This document shows positions 1 to 5,741 of a stretch of 5,975 bases of DNA, in pieces. The notes below the pieces were generated by a model that ran no database searches, was not told the DNA's origin, and saw only the letters and a program-made list of their open reading frames with translations. The number at the start of each line of letters is the position of its first letter. Within the stretch, counting starts at the first letter, position 1. Origin of the DNA: Tatlockia sp. GTDB lineage: Bacteria > Cyanobacteriota > Cyanobacteriia > Cyanobacteriales > Chroococcidiopsidaceae. The stretch lies in assembly GCA_013698215.1 (NCBI GenBank), contig JACCVJ010000269.1, positions 1-5,975 of the forward strand, given 5' to 3'. A program made the position numbers and the translations under genes.

Positions 1-153
1 TACGCCCCCGTAGATACATTTTTAGGGTTGCAGTACGCGGCGCAGTGTGCGGCAGATGGTTTGGCAAGAGCGCGCGCTCCAAGAGCCAGCCGCCTAAATG
101 GTTTGGGTTCTTTCATTCAATGGATTAAGTGGGCAACTAATCAAACACCATGA
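1..153 (+). CDS. C-terminal fragment of an unrecognised protein
   Basis: An open frame runs from the first base to a TGA at 151-153 and gives the last 50 residues of a protein that begins outside the window. The tail starts YAPVDTFLGLQYAAQCAADG, continues with an Arg/Ala-rich stretch (RARAPRASR), and ends in an aromatic amphipathic segment (FIQWIKWATNQTP). I do not recognise the family. The frame is supported by its position: its stop overlaps the start of the next gene as ATGA (150-153), the usual sign of translational coupling in an operon. The segment is too short to assign a function, and chance openness over 50 codons cannot be fully excluded. Confidence 0.6.
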   Translation, partial: YAPVDTFLGLQYAAQCAADGLARARAPRASRLNGLGSFIQWIKWATNQTP

Positions 154-593
154 CACCTATTTTATTTGGACGTTGGCAAACGCGGATATTTCTTCTTTCC
201 ACAATTGGACTAATCGTTAGCCTCCCTTTTGCCTTTGGCTTGATTGGCTCTGTGGCAGGCGACCATAGTTTTCACCCAATTTTCTTTTGGGTCATTTTTT
301 GGGTAGGCGTTTTAGGCTTGCTGTGGGACTTGCTTTATAACTATTTGCAACAGTATTTGTGGGATCACGATTGGCCCGGTGCTTTTCAATTTTTTGCCTG
401 CATTGCGGAGGGCATTGTTTTAGGATTACTACTCAAATTTGTCGGCTTACCTTTTATAGACCGCAGCGAATTTGACTTAGGATGGTTTATCGTTCACTAT
501 ACGGCGGCTTCTATAGTCGCTTATTTCTTATCTTGGGCAGTGATGCGAATATTATTTCCCCGGTGGCGGTTTAGAGGTGGTAAATGGGTTTGA
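150..593 (+). CDS. Conserved-looking four-helix integral membrane protein, function unknown
   Basis: This 147-residue protein is strongly hydrophobic, with four likely transmembrane helices at about residues 12-34, 43-66, 78-100 and 110-135. The even number of helices and the basic C-terminal tail (RWRFRGGKW) suggest that both ends face the cytoplasm. The loop between helices 2 and 3 carries an aromatic and acidic motif, WDLLYNYLQQYLWDHDWP (residues 59-76), which looks like the functional or family-defining part. There is no signal peptide, cysteine pair or known catalytic motif. The ATG at 150 overlaps the stop of the preceding gene (ATGA) and has no obvious Shine-Dalgarno site, which fits translational coupling. 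A hairpin terminator follows at 617-649. I do not recognise a named family; it could be a small scaffold or transport accessory protein, but that is a guess. Confidence 0.85.
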   Translation: MTPILFGRWQTRIFLLSTIGLIVSLPFAFGLIGSVAGDHSFHPIFFWVIFWVGVLGLLWDLLYNYLQQYLWDHDWPGAFQFFACIAEGIVLGLLLKFVGLPFIDRSEFDLGWFIVHYTAASIVAYFLSWAVMRILFPRWRFRGGKWV

Positions 594-616
594 AAGTTTG
601 TTCTTAATCCCGTTTG

Positions 617-649
617 TAGAGACGTTGCACTGCAACGTCTCTATTTTTT
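617..649 (+). terminator. Perfect palindrome plus T-run: rho-independent terminator and probable dispersed cyanobacterial repeat
   Basis: The arms at 617-629 (TAGAGACGTTGCA) and 631-643 are perfect reverse complements around a single C at 630. Six T residues (644-649) follow. As RNA this folds into a stem of about 11-12 bp with a tight loop and a U-tail, 24 bases after the stop of the membrane-protein gene. From memory, the motif AGAGACGTTGCA...TGCAACGTCTCT is dispersed in many copies between genes in several cyanobacteria, so this is probably a mobile or repetitive palindrome that also serves as a terminator. The hairpin is certain from the sequence; its status as a repeat is recalled and cannot be tested within one window. 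Confidence 0.8.
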
Positions 650-760
650 CTAATATGTTAAGAAACCTTAACTATATTAAAGTTTTTATACTTTTATGTG
701 TAGAGTTGCAAGCAACCTGATAAATTTAATGTTATCAGTACATTTACTTAAAAGTCCTCT

Positions 761-865
761 ATGAAACCTACACAAAAATCAACTAACTTAGGCTCCACAA
801 TAGCTATGGGCGTTGCAGTGGCTTTAACAAGTGTCAGTATTATCACAATTATGTCCGCTTTTTAG
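761..865 (+). CDS. Possible 34-residue single-helix membrane microprotein
   Basis: ATG at 761 to TAG at 863-865 encodes 34 residues: a polar, lysine-containing N-terminus (MKPTQKSTNLG) followed by one hydrophobic stretch (residues 12-34, rich in Ala, Val, Ile, Ser, Thr) ending in MSAF. This is the layout of a single-pass small membrane protein with the N-terminus inside. A strong terminator lies 37 bases after the stop, and another terminator (617-649) separates it from the upstream operon, so it appears to sit in its own transcription unit. A -10-like TATACT occurs at 687-692, without a convincing -35. There is no good Shine-Dalgarno site. I do not recognise it as a known photosystem, cytochrome b6f or NDH-1 small subunit. 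The alternative is that the region encodes a non-coding RNA and the frame is incidental. Confidence 0.5.
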   Translation: MKPTQKSTNLGSTIAMGVAVALTSVSIITIMSAF

Positions 866-902
866 GACTAAATCAATCTAATAGTTTTAATATTGCTTTA
901 CA

Positions 903-936
903 ATACCTTCCCATTTATGAGAAGGTATATTTTTTT
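903..936 (+). terminator. Rho-independent terminator
   Basis: ATACCTTC (903-910) and GAAGGTAT (921-928) form a perfect 8-bp stem with a 10-base loop, followed within one base by seven T residues (930-936). The orientation terminates plus-strand transcription, that is, whatever is made from the 650-870 interval. Read on the minus strand the hairpin lies 27 bases past the stop of the convergent PHP gene but lacks a T-run on that side, so it would be weaker there. It may still help to separate the two convergent units. Confidence 0.8.
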
Positions 937-954
937 GGAGAAATCCAAGCATGA

Positions 955-1647
955 TTAAAGACGCTGAAGTAAGTTGCGTCCGTGAGTATCTGTTCCGCAG
1001 GTACTCAACAAATTATGAATAGCAGCAAGGTTTTGTACTTGTTGGGTTTCGGTGGGGCTAGGTTTCCAAGGATTGGGATTATTGTAGGCGTAGTAAGTTT
1101 CTACTCCATCAATACCTAATTGCGCCACAGCCGGGATCAAATCGAAGTGAGACTTCTTATAACGCGCTGGGTGAGCGAGAACTGCAAGCCCTCCCGCTTG
1201 GTGAATAGAATCAATAACATTCTCTGCTTGATAGCCCTCTCCTTTGACTGCGCCTCTTTGCAAATAAAGTTGCAAGCTAGGGTGTGATGGTTCAAATCCA
1301 TAGCCCAGAATATGTACTTCAACGTTCAAAATTCGGGCATTAATTTCTACCCCACTCCAAAGTTGTGGGGCGGGTTTGTCAGTTTGGGGGTGACTCCATT
1401 GCCAATCTTCTAAATAACGTTGCGCTGTTTTGTAGCCTAAAATAGTATGGTGATCGGTAATGGCTAAACCTTGTAAACCAATAGCAATAGCGCGATCTAT
1501 TAATTCTTCCGGCTGAAATTTGCCATCAGAATATACCGTATGCATATGAAAGTTGAACCGATAAGGACAACTTTCAGCATTAATAGTTGTAAAAACTTGC
1601 TGCAAACATTGAATTGAAGTAGAAGTTCGGGCAAAATTCACCGCCAT
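955..1647 (-). CDS. PHP-domain metal-dependent phosphoesterase
   Basis: This 230-residue cytosolic protein consists almost entirely of a PHP (polymerase and histidinol phosphatase) domain. The metal-ligand motifs appear in order: H34-M-H36 with D41 (HMHTVYSDG), D65-H66-H67 (ITDHHT), E101 (GVEIN), H112 (VHILGYGFE), H159 (LAHPARY), and the closing D220-x-H222 (GTDTHG). All expected ligands are present, so it should be active, probably with Mn, Fe or Zn. Stand-alone PHP proteins include 3',5'-nucleoside bisphosphate phosphatases and oligoribonuclease-type enzymes (TrpH/YciV); the exact substrate here is unknown. It ends seven residues after the DTH motif, shorter than TrpH-like enzymes. The ATG at 1647 is the first start after an in-frame stop at 1678-1680 and has a Shine-Dalgarno-like AGAGG (1653-1657) five bases upstream. 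It is transcribed divergently from ackA. Confidence 0.92.
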   Translation of the reverse strand: MAVNFARTSTSIQCLQQVFTTINAESCPYRFNFHMHTVYSDGKFQPEELIDRAIAIGLQGLAITDHHTILGYKTAQRYLEDWQWSHPQTDKPAPQLWSGVEINARILNVEVHILGYGFEPSHPSLQLYLQRGAVKGEGYQAENVIDSIHQAGGLAVLAHPARYKKSHFDLIPAVAQLGIDGVETYYAYNNPNPWKPSPTETQQVQNLAAIHNLLSTCGTDTHGRNLLQRL

Positions 1648-1952
1648 AACCGCCTCTGAAGGAATAAATACCTCCCTCTACTAGCTCTAACACTCTGCTT
1701 TTTAGCAAAAATTGGCGGGGTAATTCTCCGCCGCCCAACAAGTGCGTTGCAAACCTTTGTGGCAAAGGCTAAATACAAATAACTAAGTCATCTGAAAACG
1801 CGAAGTCAAGTATTAGGGTAAAGGTTTATATATTTTAATAACTATATCTATTCTAAGAGGTCTGATAAGAAACTTCTCAAGGTAGATGCAAAAAATTGTC
1901 AGCACCAATACGCTTTTTTGTTTATAGGTGGGAGTTACAAGCTAAAAAAACT
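1648..1952. promoter_or_regulatory. Divergent intergenic region between the PHP gene and ackA
   Basis: This spacer of about 305 bp must hold the promoters of both divergent genes. I see no gene in it. A 61-codon minus-strand frame crosses part of it but overlaps the PHP gene and looks incidental. On the minus strand a TTGACT hexamer (1804-1809) could be a -35 for the PHP gene, but the matching -10 is poor. The ackA side has an AT-rich tract at 1825-1850 (TATATATTTT, TATATCTATT) that could supply a -10, without a clear -35. Small hairpins occur at 1754-1768 (CCTTTG-TGG-CAAAGG, perfect) and 1707-1738 (described separately). The role is inferred from gene orientation; the precise elements are uncertain. 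Confidence 0.5.
1707..1738 (-). terminator. Possible attenuator hairpin in the PHP gene leader
   Basis: Read on the minus strand, a GC-rich imperfect stem runs TTGG/CCAA plus CGG/CCG plus GG/CC, with two single-base bulges and a loop of about 7 bases. It is followed directly by five T residues (1711 to 1707). It lies about 60-90 bases upstream of the PHP start codon, in the presumed 5' leader. The shape suits an attenuator or early terminator, but the bulges make it weaker than the two plus-strand terminators in this window. It could be a chance fold. Confidence 0.25.
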
Positions 1953-3155
1953 ATGAAAATATTAGTATTAAATGCGGGTTCTAGCAGTCAAAAAAGTTGT
2001 TTGTACCAAATAGACGATAATTTACCAGATTTGCCTTTAAAGCCATTATGGTCAGCAAAAATTGACTGGACTTACTCTCAGGGGATAGCCAAGCTTAAAG
2101 TTAAAAGTAATCAAGGACAATTGCAAGCAGAATTATCAAGTAACGATCGCATGGCTGTAATGTCTCGTCTGCTCGATAGTTTATGCAAAGGCGAGACGCA
2201 AGTAATTGATAATTTATCAGAAATTAATATTGTCGGTCATCGGGTAGTACACGGCGGCGAAGATTACCGAGAAGCTACGATAATTACACAAGTAGTAATT
2301 GATGCGATTTCTCGTCTTGCTAGTTTTGCACCCGTTCATAACCCTGCTAATTTAGAAGGAATTACCGCTATTGAACAAATATTACCCGATGTGCCGCAAG
2401 TAGCGGTATTTGATACATCTTTTCATAGCCAATTACCAGCAATGGCGGCGGTTTATCCAATACCTTATGCACTTTTTGAGCAAGGTATTCGCCGCTATGG
2501 GTTTCACGGGATTAATCATGAATATTGCGCCCATCGTACTGCTCAATTGTTGAATAAAAATATAGAGTCGTTGCGCTTAATTACAATTCATTTGGGTAAT
2601 GGCTGCTCAATTGCAGCGATTCGCGGTGGAATTAGTATTGATACAACGATGGGGTTTACACCTCTAGATGGGTTAATGATGGGTAGCCGCTCCGGTGCTA
2701 TCGATCCGGGGATCTTAATTCATCTTTTGAGACAAGGTTATGACGCAGATAAGCTTGATGAAATGCTTAACAAAGCTTCTGGATTAAAGGGTATTTCTGG
2801 TTTGTCTAACGATATGCGCCAAATTGTTGCAGCTAAAAAAGATAATCTTCGCGCTCAATTAGCTTTTGATATGTACGTGAAGTCGCTTTGTCAGCATATA
2901 GGCGCTATGTTAGTTACTTTAGGGGGCGTAGACGCGATCGCATTTACGGGCGGTGTGGGAGAACATCAGCCGCCATTGCGTGTCGCCGCTTGCGAGGCAC
3001 TGGCATTTATGGGCATAAAAATTGATTATGATAAAAATGCCGATTCGCCAATTGATACAGATATTGCTACCAATGATTCTAGTGCAAGAGTTTTAGTTAT
3101 TGAAGCTCAAGAAGATTGGGCGATCGCAAGTCAATGTTGGCAACTAGCTCAATAA
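1953..3155 (+). CDS. ackA: Acetate kinase
   Basis: The enzyme interconverts acetate + ATP and acetyl phosphate + ADP in the cytosol, linking acetyl phosphate (from phosphotransacetylase or phosphoketolase) to ATP formation. The protein has 400 residues, the usual family length. Family signatures are all present: N-terminal MKILVLNAGSSSQK (N7, S10, S12), GHRVVHGG (R97), PVHNP (H129), FDTSFH (D154), YGFHG (H185), HLGNGCS (N216), GLMMGSRSGAIDPG (R246), FTGGVGEH (331-338), and a C-terminal acid (E387) at the metal-ligand position. The ATG at 1953 is chosen because it gives the canonical MKILVLN start; the longer frame from TTG at 1896 adds 19 residues that do not look like the family. No pta is adjacent. 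The gene probably starts a plus-strand unit with the next two genes. A near-perfect Shine-Dalgarno site is lacking. Confidence 0.96.
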   Translation: MKILVLNAGSSSQKSCLYQIDDNLPDLPLKPLWSAKIDWTYSQGIAKLKVKSNQGQLQAELSSNDRMAVMSRLLDSLCKGETQVIDNLSEINIVGHRVVHGGEDYREATIITQVVIDAISRLASFAPVHNPANLEGITAIEQILPDVPQVAVFDTSFHSQLPAMAAVYPIPYALFEQGIRRYGFHGINHEYCAHRTAQLLNKNIESLRLITIHLGNGCSIAAIRGGISIDTTMGFTPLDGLMMGSRSGAIDPGILIHLLRQGYDADKLDEMLNKASGLKGISGLSNDMRQIVAAKKDNLRAQLAFDMYVKSLCQHIGAMLVTLGGVDAIAFTGGVGEHQPPLRVAACEALAFMGIKIDYDKNADSPIDTDIATNDSSARVLVIEAQEDWAIASQCWQLAQ

Positions 3156-3171
3156 CGATCTTAAAAGTTGC

Positions 3172-3177
3172 AGGGGG
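3172..3177 (+). promoter_or_regulatory. Ribosome binding site of the Uma2 gene
   Basis: AGGGGG lies six bases before the ATG at 3184. It is one of the clearest Shine-Dalgarno sites in the window and supports that start. It sits in the 28-bp gap after ackA, so the gene can be translated independently from a shared transcript. Confidence 0.6.
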
Positions 3178-3183
3178 CGATTT

Positions 3184-3822
3184 ATGAGCGAACTACAAAC
3201 AAAATTACTCACAAATACTTGGGTTAATAGCACTTGGAATGATTTTAGTCAATTAAAGCAAGCGCCAGAGTATGAGAAGGCTAAATGCTACTACCACAAT
3301 GGACAGTTAAGGATTGAAATGCCACCCGTTGGATCTGACCATTCCCGCGATAACGGCATAGTTGTAATTTTAGTCAACCAATTTGCGATCGCCAAAAGCA
3401 TACCATTGAATTTACTGATTAACTGTAGCTATCAAAAGCCAGGGGAAAAAGAGGTTCAACCCGATGTATCTTATTACTTGGGAGAACGAGCTAATCTCGC
3501 CCCTACAGGTAGTTATGTAGTAAGTCTCGCTCTTAATTTACCTCCCGATCTGGCAATTGAAATTGCTGATACATCTCTATCTGACGACTTAGGACAAAAA
3601 CGCTTACTTTACGAAGATTTAGCTGTTGCTGAATATTGGGTAGTAGATGTTAAAAAAGCGCGAATCACAGCCTTCAAAATCCTTCCTAACAGTGGTAGTC
3701 AAAGAATTAGTGAGTCGGTAGTATTACCAGGACTTGACTTCGCATTGCTCGAAGCTGGTTTACAGCGTTCTCGTCAAACTAACCATACTTCTGTTGCTGC
3801 TTGGTTTTTAACCTGTATTTGA
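3184..3822 (+). CDS. Uma2 family (DUF820) putative restriction-endonuclease-fold protein
   Basis: This 212-residue protein matches the Uma2/DUF820 family, a PD-(D/E)XK nuclease-fold group that is greatly expanded in cyanobacteria and has no settled physiological role. Visible hallmarks are the N-terminal region with NGQLRIEMPPVGSDHS (H53), then QPDVSYY (D94), LAIEIADTS (E126), DDLGQKRLLYED (K139), and AEYWVVD (150-155). The spaced D94, E126 and K139 are the likely catalytic set, so the fold looks intact rather than decayed. The C-terminus after about residue 192 is polar and probably flexible. The start has a good Shine-Dalgarno site, and the gene follows ackA by 28 bp on the same strand. Nothing links it functionally to acetate metabolism; such genes are scattered and often found next to unrelated genes. 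Confidence 0.88.
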   Translation: MSELQTKLLTNTWVNSTWNDFSQLKQAPEYEKAKCYYHNGQLRIEMPPVGSDHSRDNGIVVILVNQFAIAKSIPLNLLINCSYQKPGEKEVQPDVSYYLGERANLAPTGSYVVSLALNLPPDLAIEIADTSLSDDLGQKRLLYEDLAVAEYWVVDVKKARITAFKILPNSGSQRISESVVLPGLDFALLEAGLQRSRQTNHTSVAAWFLTCI

Positions 3823-3865
3823 GCAGAATTGCTAGTTTATTTACTAACGTTGCCAAAATAAACTC

Positions 3866-5254
3866 ATGTGTACTCAAGAATTGTTAAAGCTAGAGTTGTT
3901 TCAAGTATTGTCTCCAGAGCGTTTAGATTGGGTATGCGATCGCGCTGAAGCTATTGAATTAAAAGCGCAAGAGGTCTTAGTCCGCGAGGGTGATGTAGCG
4001 CTGGGCTTTTTGATTTTGACCGAAGGACGAATTGGGGTAACTCGCTACAGTGACGGTGTGGAAATGCCCATCGGACAGCACGAAGCACCAGCATTTTTTG
4101 GAGAAACGCAGATCCTCACAGGTGAAGTCGTCCCGGTGACACTGCGAAGTTTTACTGATTGTCGGTTGCATCGACTCAGCGAGGAGGATTTTTTAAGCTT
4201 ATTGCATGAGTGTAGAGCTTTTGAAAGGATTATCTTTCAAGCTGTGACAGTGCGATCGCGCGGTTTAGAGTCTTTTATCCGCAGTCGAGAAAAAATGGCA
4301 GCTTTGGGGACTTTAGCGGCGGGACTTGCTCACGAACTCAACAACCCCGCCGCCGCCCTTGTCCGCGCCCTTAAAGACGTAACTCCGGCTTTGATCGAAT
4401 TGCAACGCATGAATTTGGTAACAGGACAAGCAGGGCTTAGTAAAGTAGAAATTGAGCAATGGAGCGGAGAGCGCGATCGCGGTTATGAGGCAATTGTTAA
4501 TAGGCTGGTCGATCCTGTCACGTTGAGCGATCATGAAGATGAGCTTTTAACTTGGCTTGAAGACTACGGAATTGAAGATGCTTGGAACTTGGCAACACCT
4601 TTAGCTGAGGCGGGGGTTGAGATTAAAACTTTAGAACAATTAACCGCTCCTTGGCGCAACGACTCTGGCGAACTGCGAGAAATGGGCTTACGTTGGTTAG
4701 GGTTATCCTTTGAAGTCATGTCAACAATTAAGGGTGGCTTGCGTAGCGCCGAACGCATTTCTGAACTGGTGCAGTCGATGAAATCTTACTCTTATCTCGA
4801 CCAAGGAGCGCAACAACTTGTAGATGTACATCAAGGGATTGAAGATACAATTCGTCTGTTTTCCGGCAAGTTAAAACAAGGCGTTACGGTAAAAAGGGCG
4901 TATGACGACACAATTCCCCAAATTTTGGTGTATGGTAGCGAACTAAATCAAGTATGGACAAATCTAATTGATAATGCCATTGATGCCATGAATAACAAAG
5001 GCATTCTCGAACTAACGACCAAAAATAAAGGCGACTTCTTAGTTGTAACTATTACCGATTCAGGATCGGGAATTTCCGCAGAGATGCGATCGCGGATTTT
5101 TGAACCATTTTTTACCACAAAACCCGTAGGTAAAGGTACAGGACTAGGTTTAGACATGGTACGGCGCATTGTAGAAAATCGACATCATGGCTCAATTTCT
5201 CTAGACTCTAACCCTGGTAGAACTAGCTTTAGCGTGTGTTTGCCTTTGCATTAA
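3866..5254 (+). CDS. Soluble sensor histidine kinase with N-terminal Crp-like (cNMP-fold) domain
   Basis: This 462-residue protein has no membrane segment. Residues about 11-125 form a Crp/cNMP-type beta-roll (LFQVLSPERL, EVLVREGDVALGFLILTEGRIGV, FFGE). The dimerisation helix carries the H-box AALGTLAAGLAHELNNP with phosphoacceptor H156. A second helix with GGLRSAERISELVQSMKSY follows only at about 285-309. The ATPase domain has the N-box (ELNQVWTNLIDNAIDAM, N370), DSGSGI (D398), the F-box (IFEPFFTTK, 411-419) and GKGTGLGL (422-429), so it should be catalytically competent. The phosphate-binding cassette of the Crp-like domain keeps G79-E80 but lacks the arginine that contacts cyclic phosphate, so cAMP sensing is doubtful. 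The ATG at 3866 is the only start after an in-frame stop at 3845-3847. No response regulator is present in the window. It lies 43 bp after the Uma2 gene. Confidence 0.92.
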   Translation: MCTQELLKLELFQVLSPERLDWVCDRAEAIELKAQEVLVREGDVALGFLILTEGRIGVTRYSDGVEMPIGQHEAPAFFGETQILTGEVVPVTLRSFTDCRLHRLSEEDFLSLLHECRAFERIIFQAVTVRSRGLESFIRSREKMAALGTLAAGLAHELNNPAAALVRALKDVTPALIELQRMNLVTGQAGLSKVEIEQWSGERDRGYEAIVNRLVDPVTLSDHEDELLTWLEDYGIEDAWNLATPLAEAGVEIKTLEQLTAPWRNDSGELREMGLRWLGLSFEVMSTIKGGLRSAERISELVQSMKSYSYLDQGAQQLVDVHQGIEDTIRLFSGKLKQGVTVKRAYDDTIPQILVYGSELNQVWTNLIDNAIDAMNNKGILELTTKNKGDFLVVTITDSGSGISAEMRSRIFEPFFTTKPVGKGTGLGLDMVRRIVENRHHGSISLDSNPGRTSFSVCLPLH

Positions 5255-5264
5255 TAAATTTAGC

Positions 5265-5300
5265 TTGACACTTTTACTTTTACTCAAAATTTATTATTAT
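5265..5300 (+). promoter_or_regulatory. Candidate promoter of the merR-type gene
   Basis: A perfect TTGACA (5265-5270) lies 66 bases before the GTG start, followed by two overlapping TATTAT hexamers (5292-5297 and 5295-5300). The spacing is 21 bases or more, longer than the standard 17, so either the promoter needs an activator or the true -35 is a TTTACT (5273-5278), 16 bases before the second TATTAT. The operator-like dyad at 5305-5320 lies just downstream, a position suited to repression. Confidence 0.35.
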
Positions 5301-5304
5301 CAAG

Positions 5305-5320
5305 TTAACGTTAACGTCAA
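5305..5320. promoter_or_regulatory. Probable MerR operator, copy 1
   Basis: The 16-mer TTAACGTTAACGTCAA is a near-perfect dyad (7 of 8 half-site positions) centred on ACGTTAACGT. It also overlaps a perfect 12-bp palindrome, GTTAACGTTAAC, at 5304-5315. Its reverse complement closely matches the element before the next gene (5742-5757). It resembles the box recalled for LiuR-type MerR regulators (TTTACGTTAACGTAAA, 14 of 16 positions). It ends 15 bases before the GTG start of the regulator gene, suggesting autoregulation. Confidence 0.65.
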
Positions 5321-5335
5321 TGTTGATTAAGTAAA

Positions 5336-5725
5336 GTGACTGACAAAATGCGGATTGGAGAACTAGCACAAATTGCTGGGGTAACTCCAAGAACAATTCG
5401 CTACTACGAAAACTTAGGGCTATTAAGTCCTAACGAGCGGGAAGGCAAGGGCTTTAGGTATTACAGCCAAACGGAGCTTGCCAAACTGCAAAAAATTGAT
5501 TGTTTAAAGTCACTAGGGTTGACATTAGAAGAAATTACCACCGTTATTGACTTGTATTTTCAAGATTTTACAGGTATGAGAGGTAAACAAAAGGTATTAG
5601 AAATCCTGCAATTTCATCTCCAAGAAACTGATGAAAAGCTTGCCGCTCTGGTAGATTTTCGTTCAGACTTACAGGCAAATATCTTGAAACTTCAACAGCA
5701 AATTCAAGAACTTAGCAGCCAGTAA
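5336..5725 (+). CDS. MerR-family transcriptional regulator
   Basis: A 129-residue DNA-binding protein. The N-terminal winged helix is classic MerR: MRIGELAQIAGVTPRTIRYYENLGLL (residues 5-30), then the wing with GFRYYSQTELAKLQKI, and LGLTLEEI (60-67). The C-terminal part (about 85-126) is a long amphipathic helix for the antiparallel dimer coiled coil. The only cysteine is C56, so the paired metal-ligand cysteines of MerR, CueR or ZntR and the SoxR cluster motif are absent. Together with the operators, this points to a LiuR-like or other organic-ligand sensor. The start may be GTG at 5336 or ATG at 5348; neither has a good Shine-Dalgarno site, and the latter gives the more canonical MRIGEL beginning. 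The gene is followed after 55 bp by the dehydrogenase gene, its likely target. Confidence 0.93.
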   Translation: MTDKMRIGELAQIAGVTPRTIRYYENLGLLSPNEREGKGFRYYSQTELAKLQKIDCLKSLGLTLEEITTVIDLYFQDFTGMRGKQKVLEILQFHLQETDEKLAALVDFRSDLQANILKLQQQIQELSSQ

Positions 5726-5741
5726 TTTTTTTAAAAGCAAA

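Larger units (their letters stand above)
2934..5093. repeat. Seven HIP1 octamers (GCGATCGC)
   Basis: Exact copies of the palindromic octamer GCGATCGC start at 2934, 3120, 3385, 3936, 4252, 4473 and 5086. All lie inside coding sequence: two in ackA, one in the Uma2 gene and four in the kinase gene. Chance would give about 0.1 copy in a window of this size. HIP1 is the over-represented repeat of many cyanobacterial genomes, so these sites support the taxonomic assignment. None occurs in the first 2.9 kb or the last 0.9 kb. Confidence 0.9.

Noticed and set aside
696..764. 22-codon frame starting ATG at 696 and ending in an ATGA overlap with the microprotein start
   Set aside because: It resembles a leader peptide in position, but it has no ribosome binding site and begins only four bases after the -10-like TATACT, so it is probably chance.
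951..1022. 23-codon plus-strand frame with a GGAG ten bases upstream
   Set aside because: It lies after the terminator at 903-936 and antisense to the 3' end of the PHP gene, with no recognisable protein character.
1580..1765. 61-codon minus-strand frame upstream of and overlapping the PHP gene
   Set aside because: It overlaps the PHP start in another frame, matches no family I recognise, and covers the leader hairpins; it is most likely incidental.
1896..1952. TTG-initiated 19-residue extension of acetate kinase
   Set aside because: The extension is unlike acetate kinases, whose N-terminus is MKILVLNAGSSS; the ATG at 1953 gives the normal 400-residue protein.
3823..3865. Possible terminator between the Uma2 and kinase genes
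   Set aside because: Only a 4-bp TAGT/ACTA stem without a T-run is present, so no terminator is supported.
3977..5169. Several minus-strand frames of 64-73 codons inside the kinase gene
   Set aside because: They are antisense shadows of a strongly supported gene and encode no recognisable motifs.
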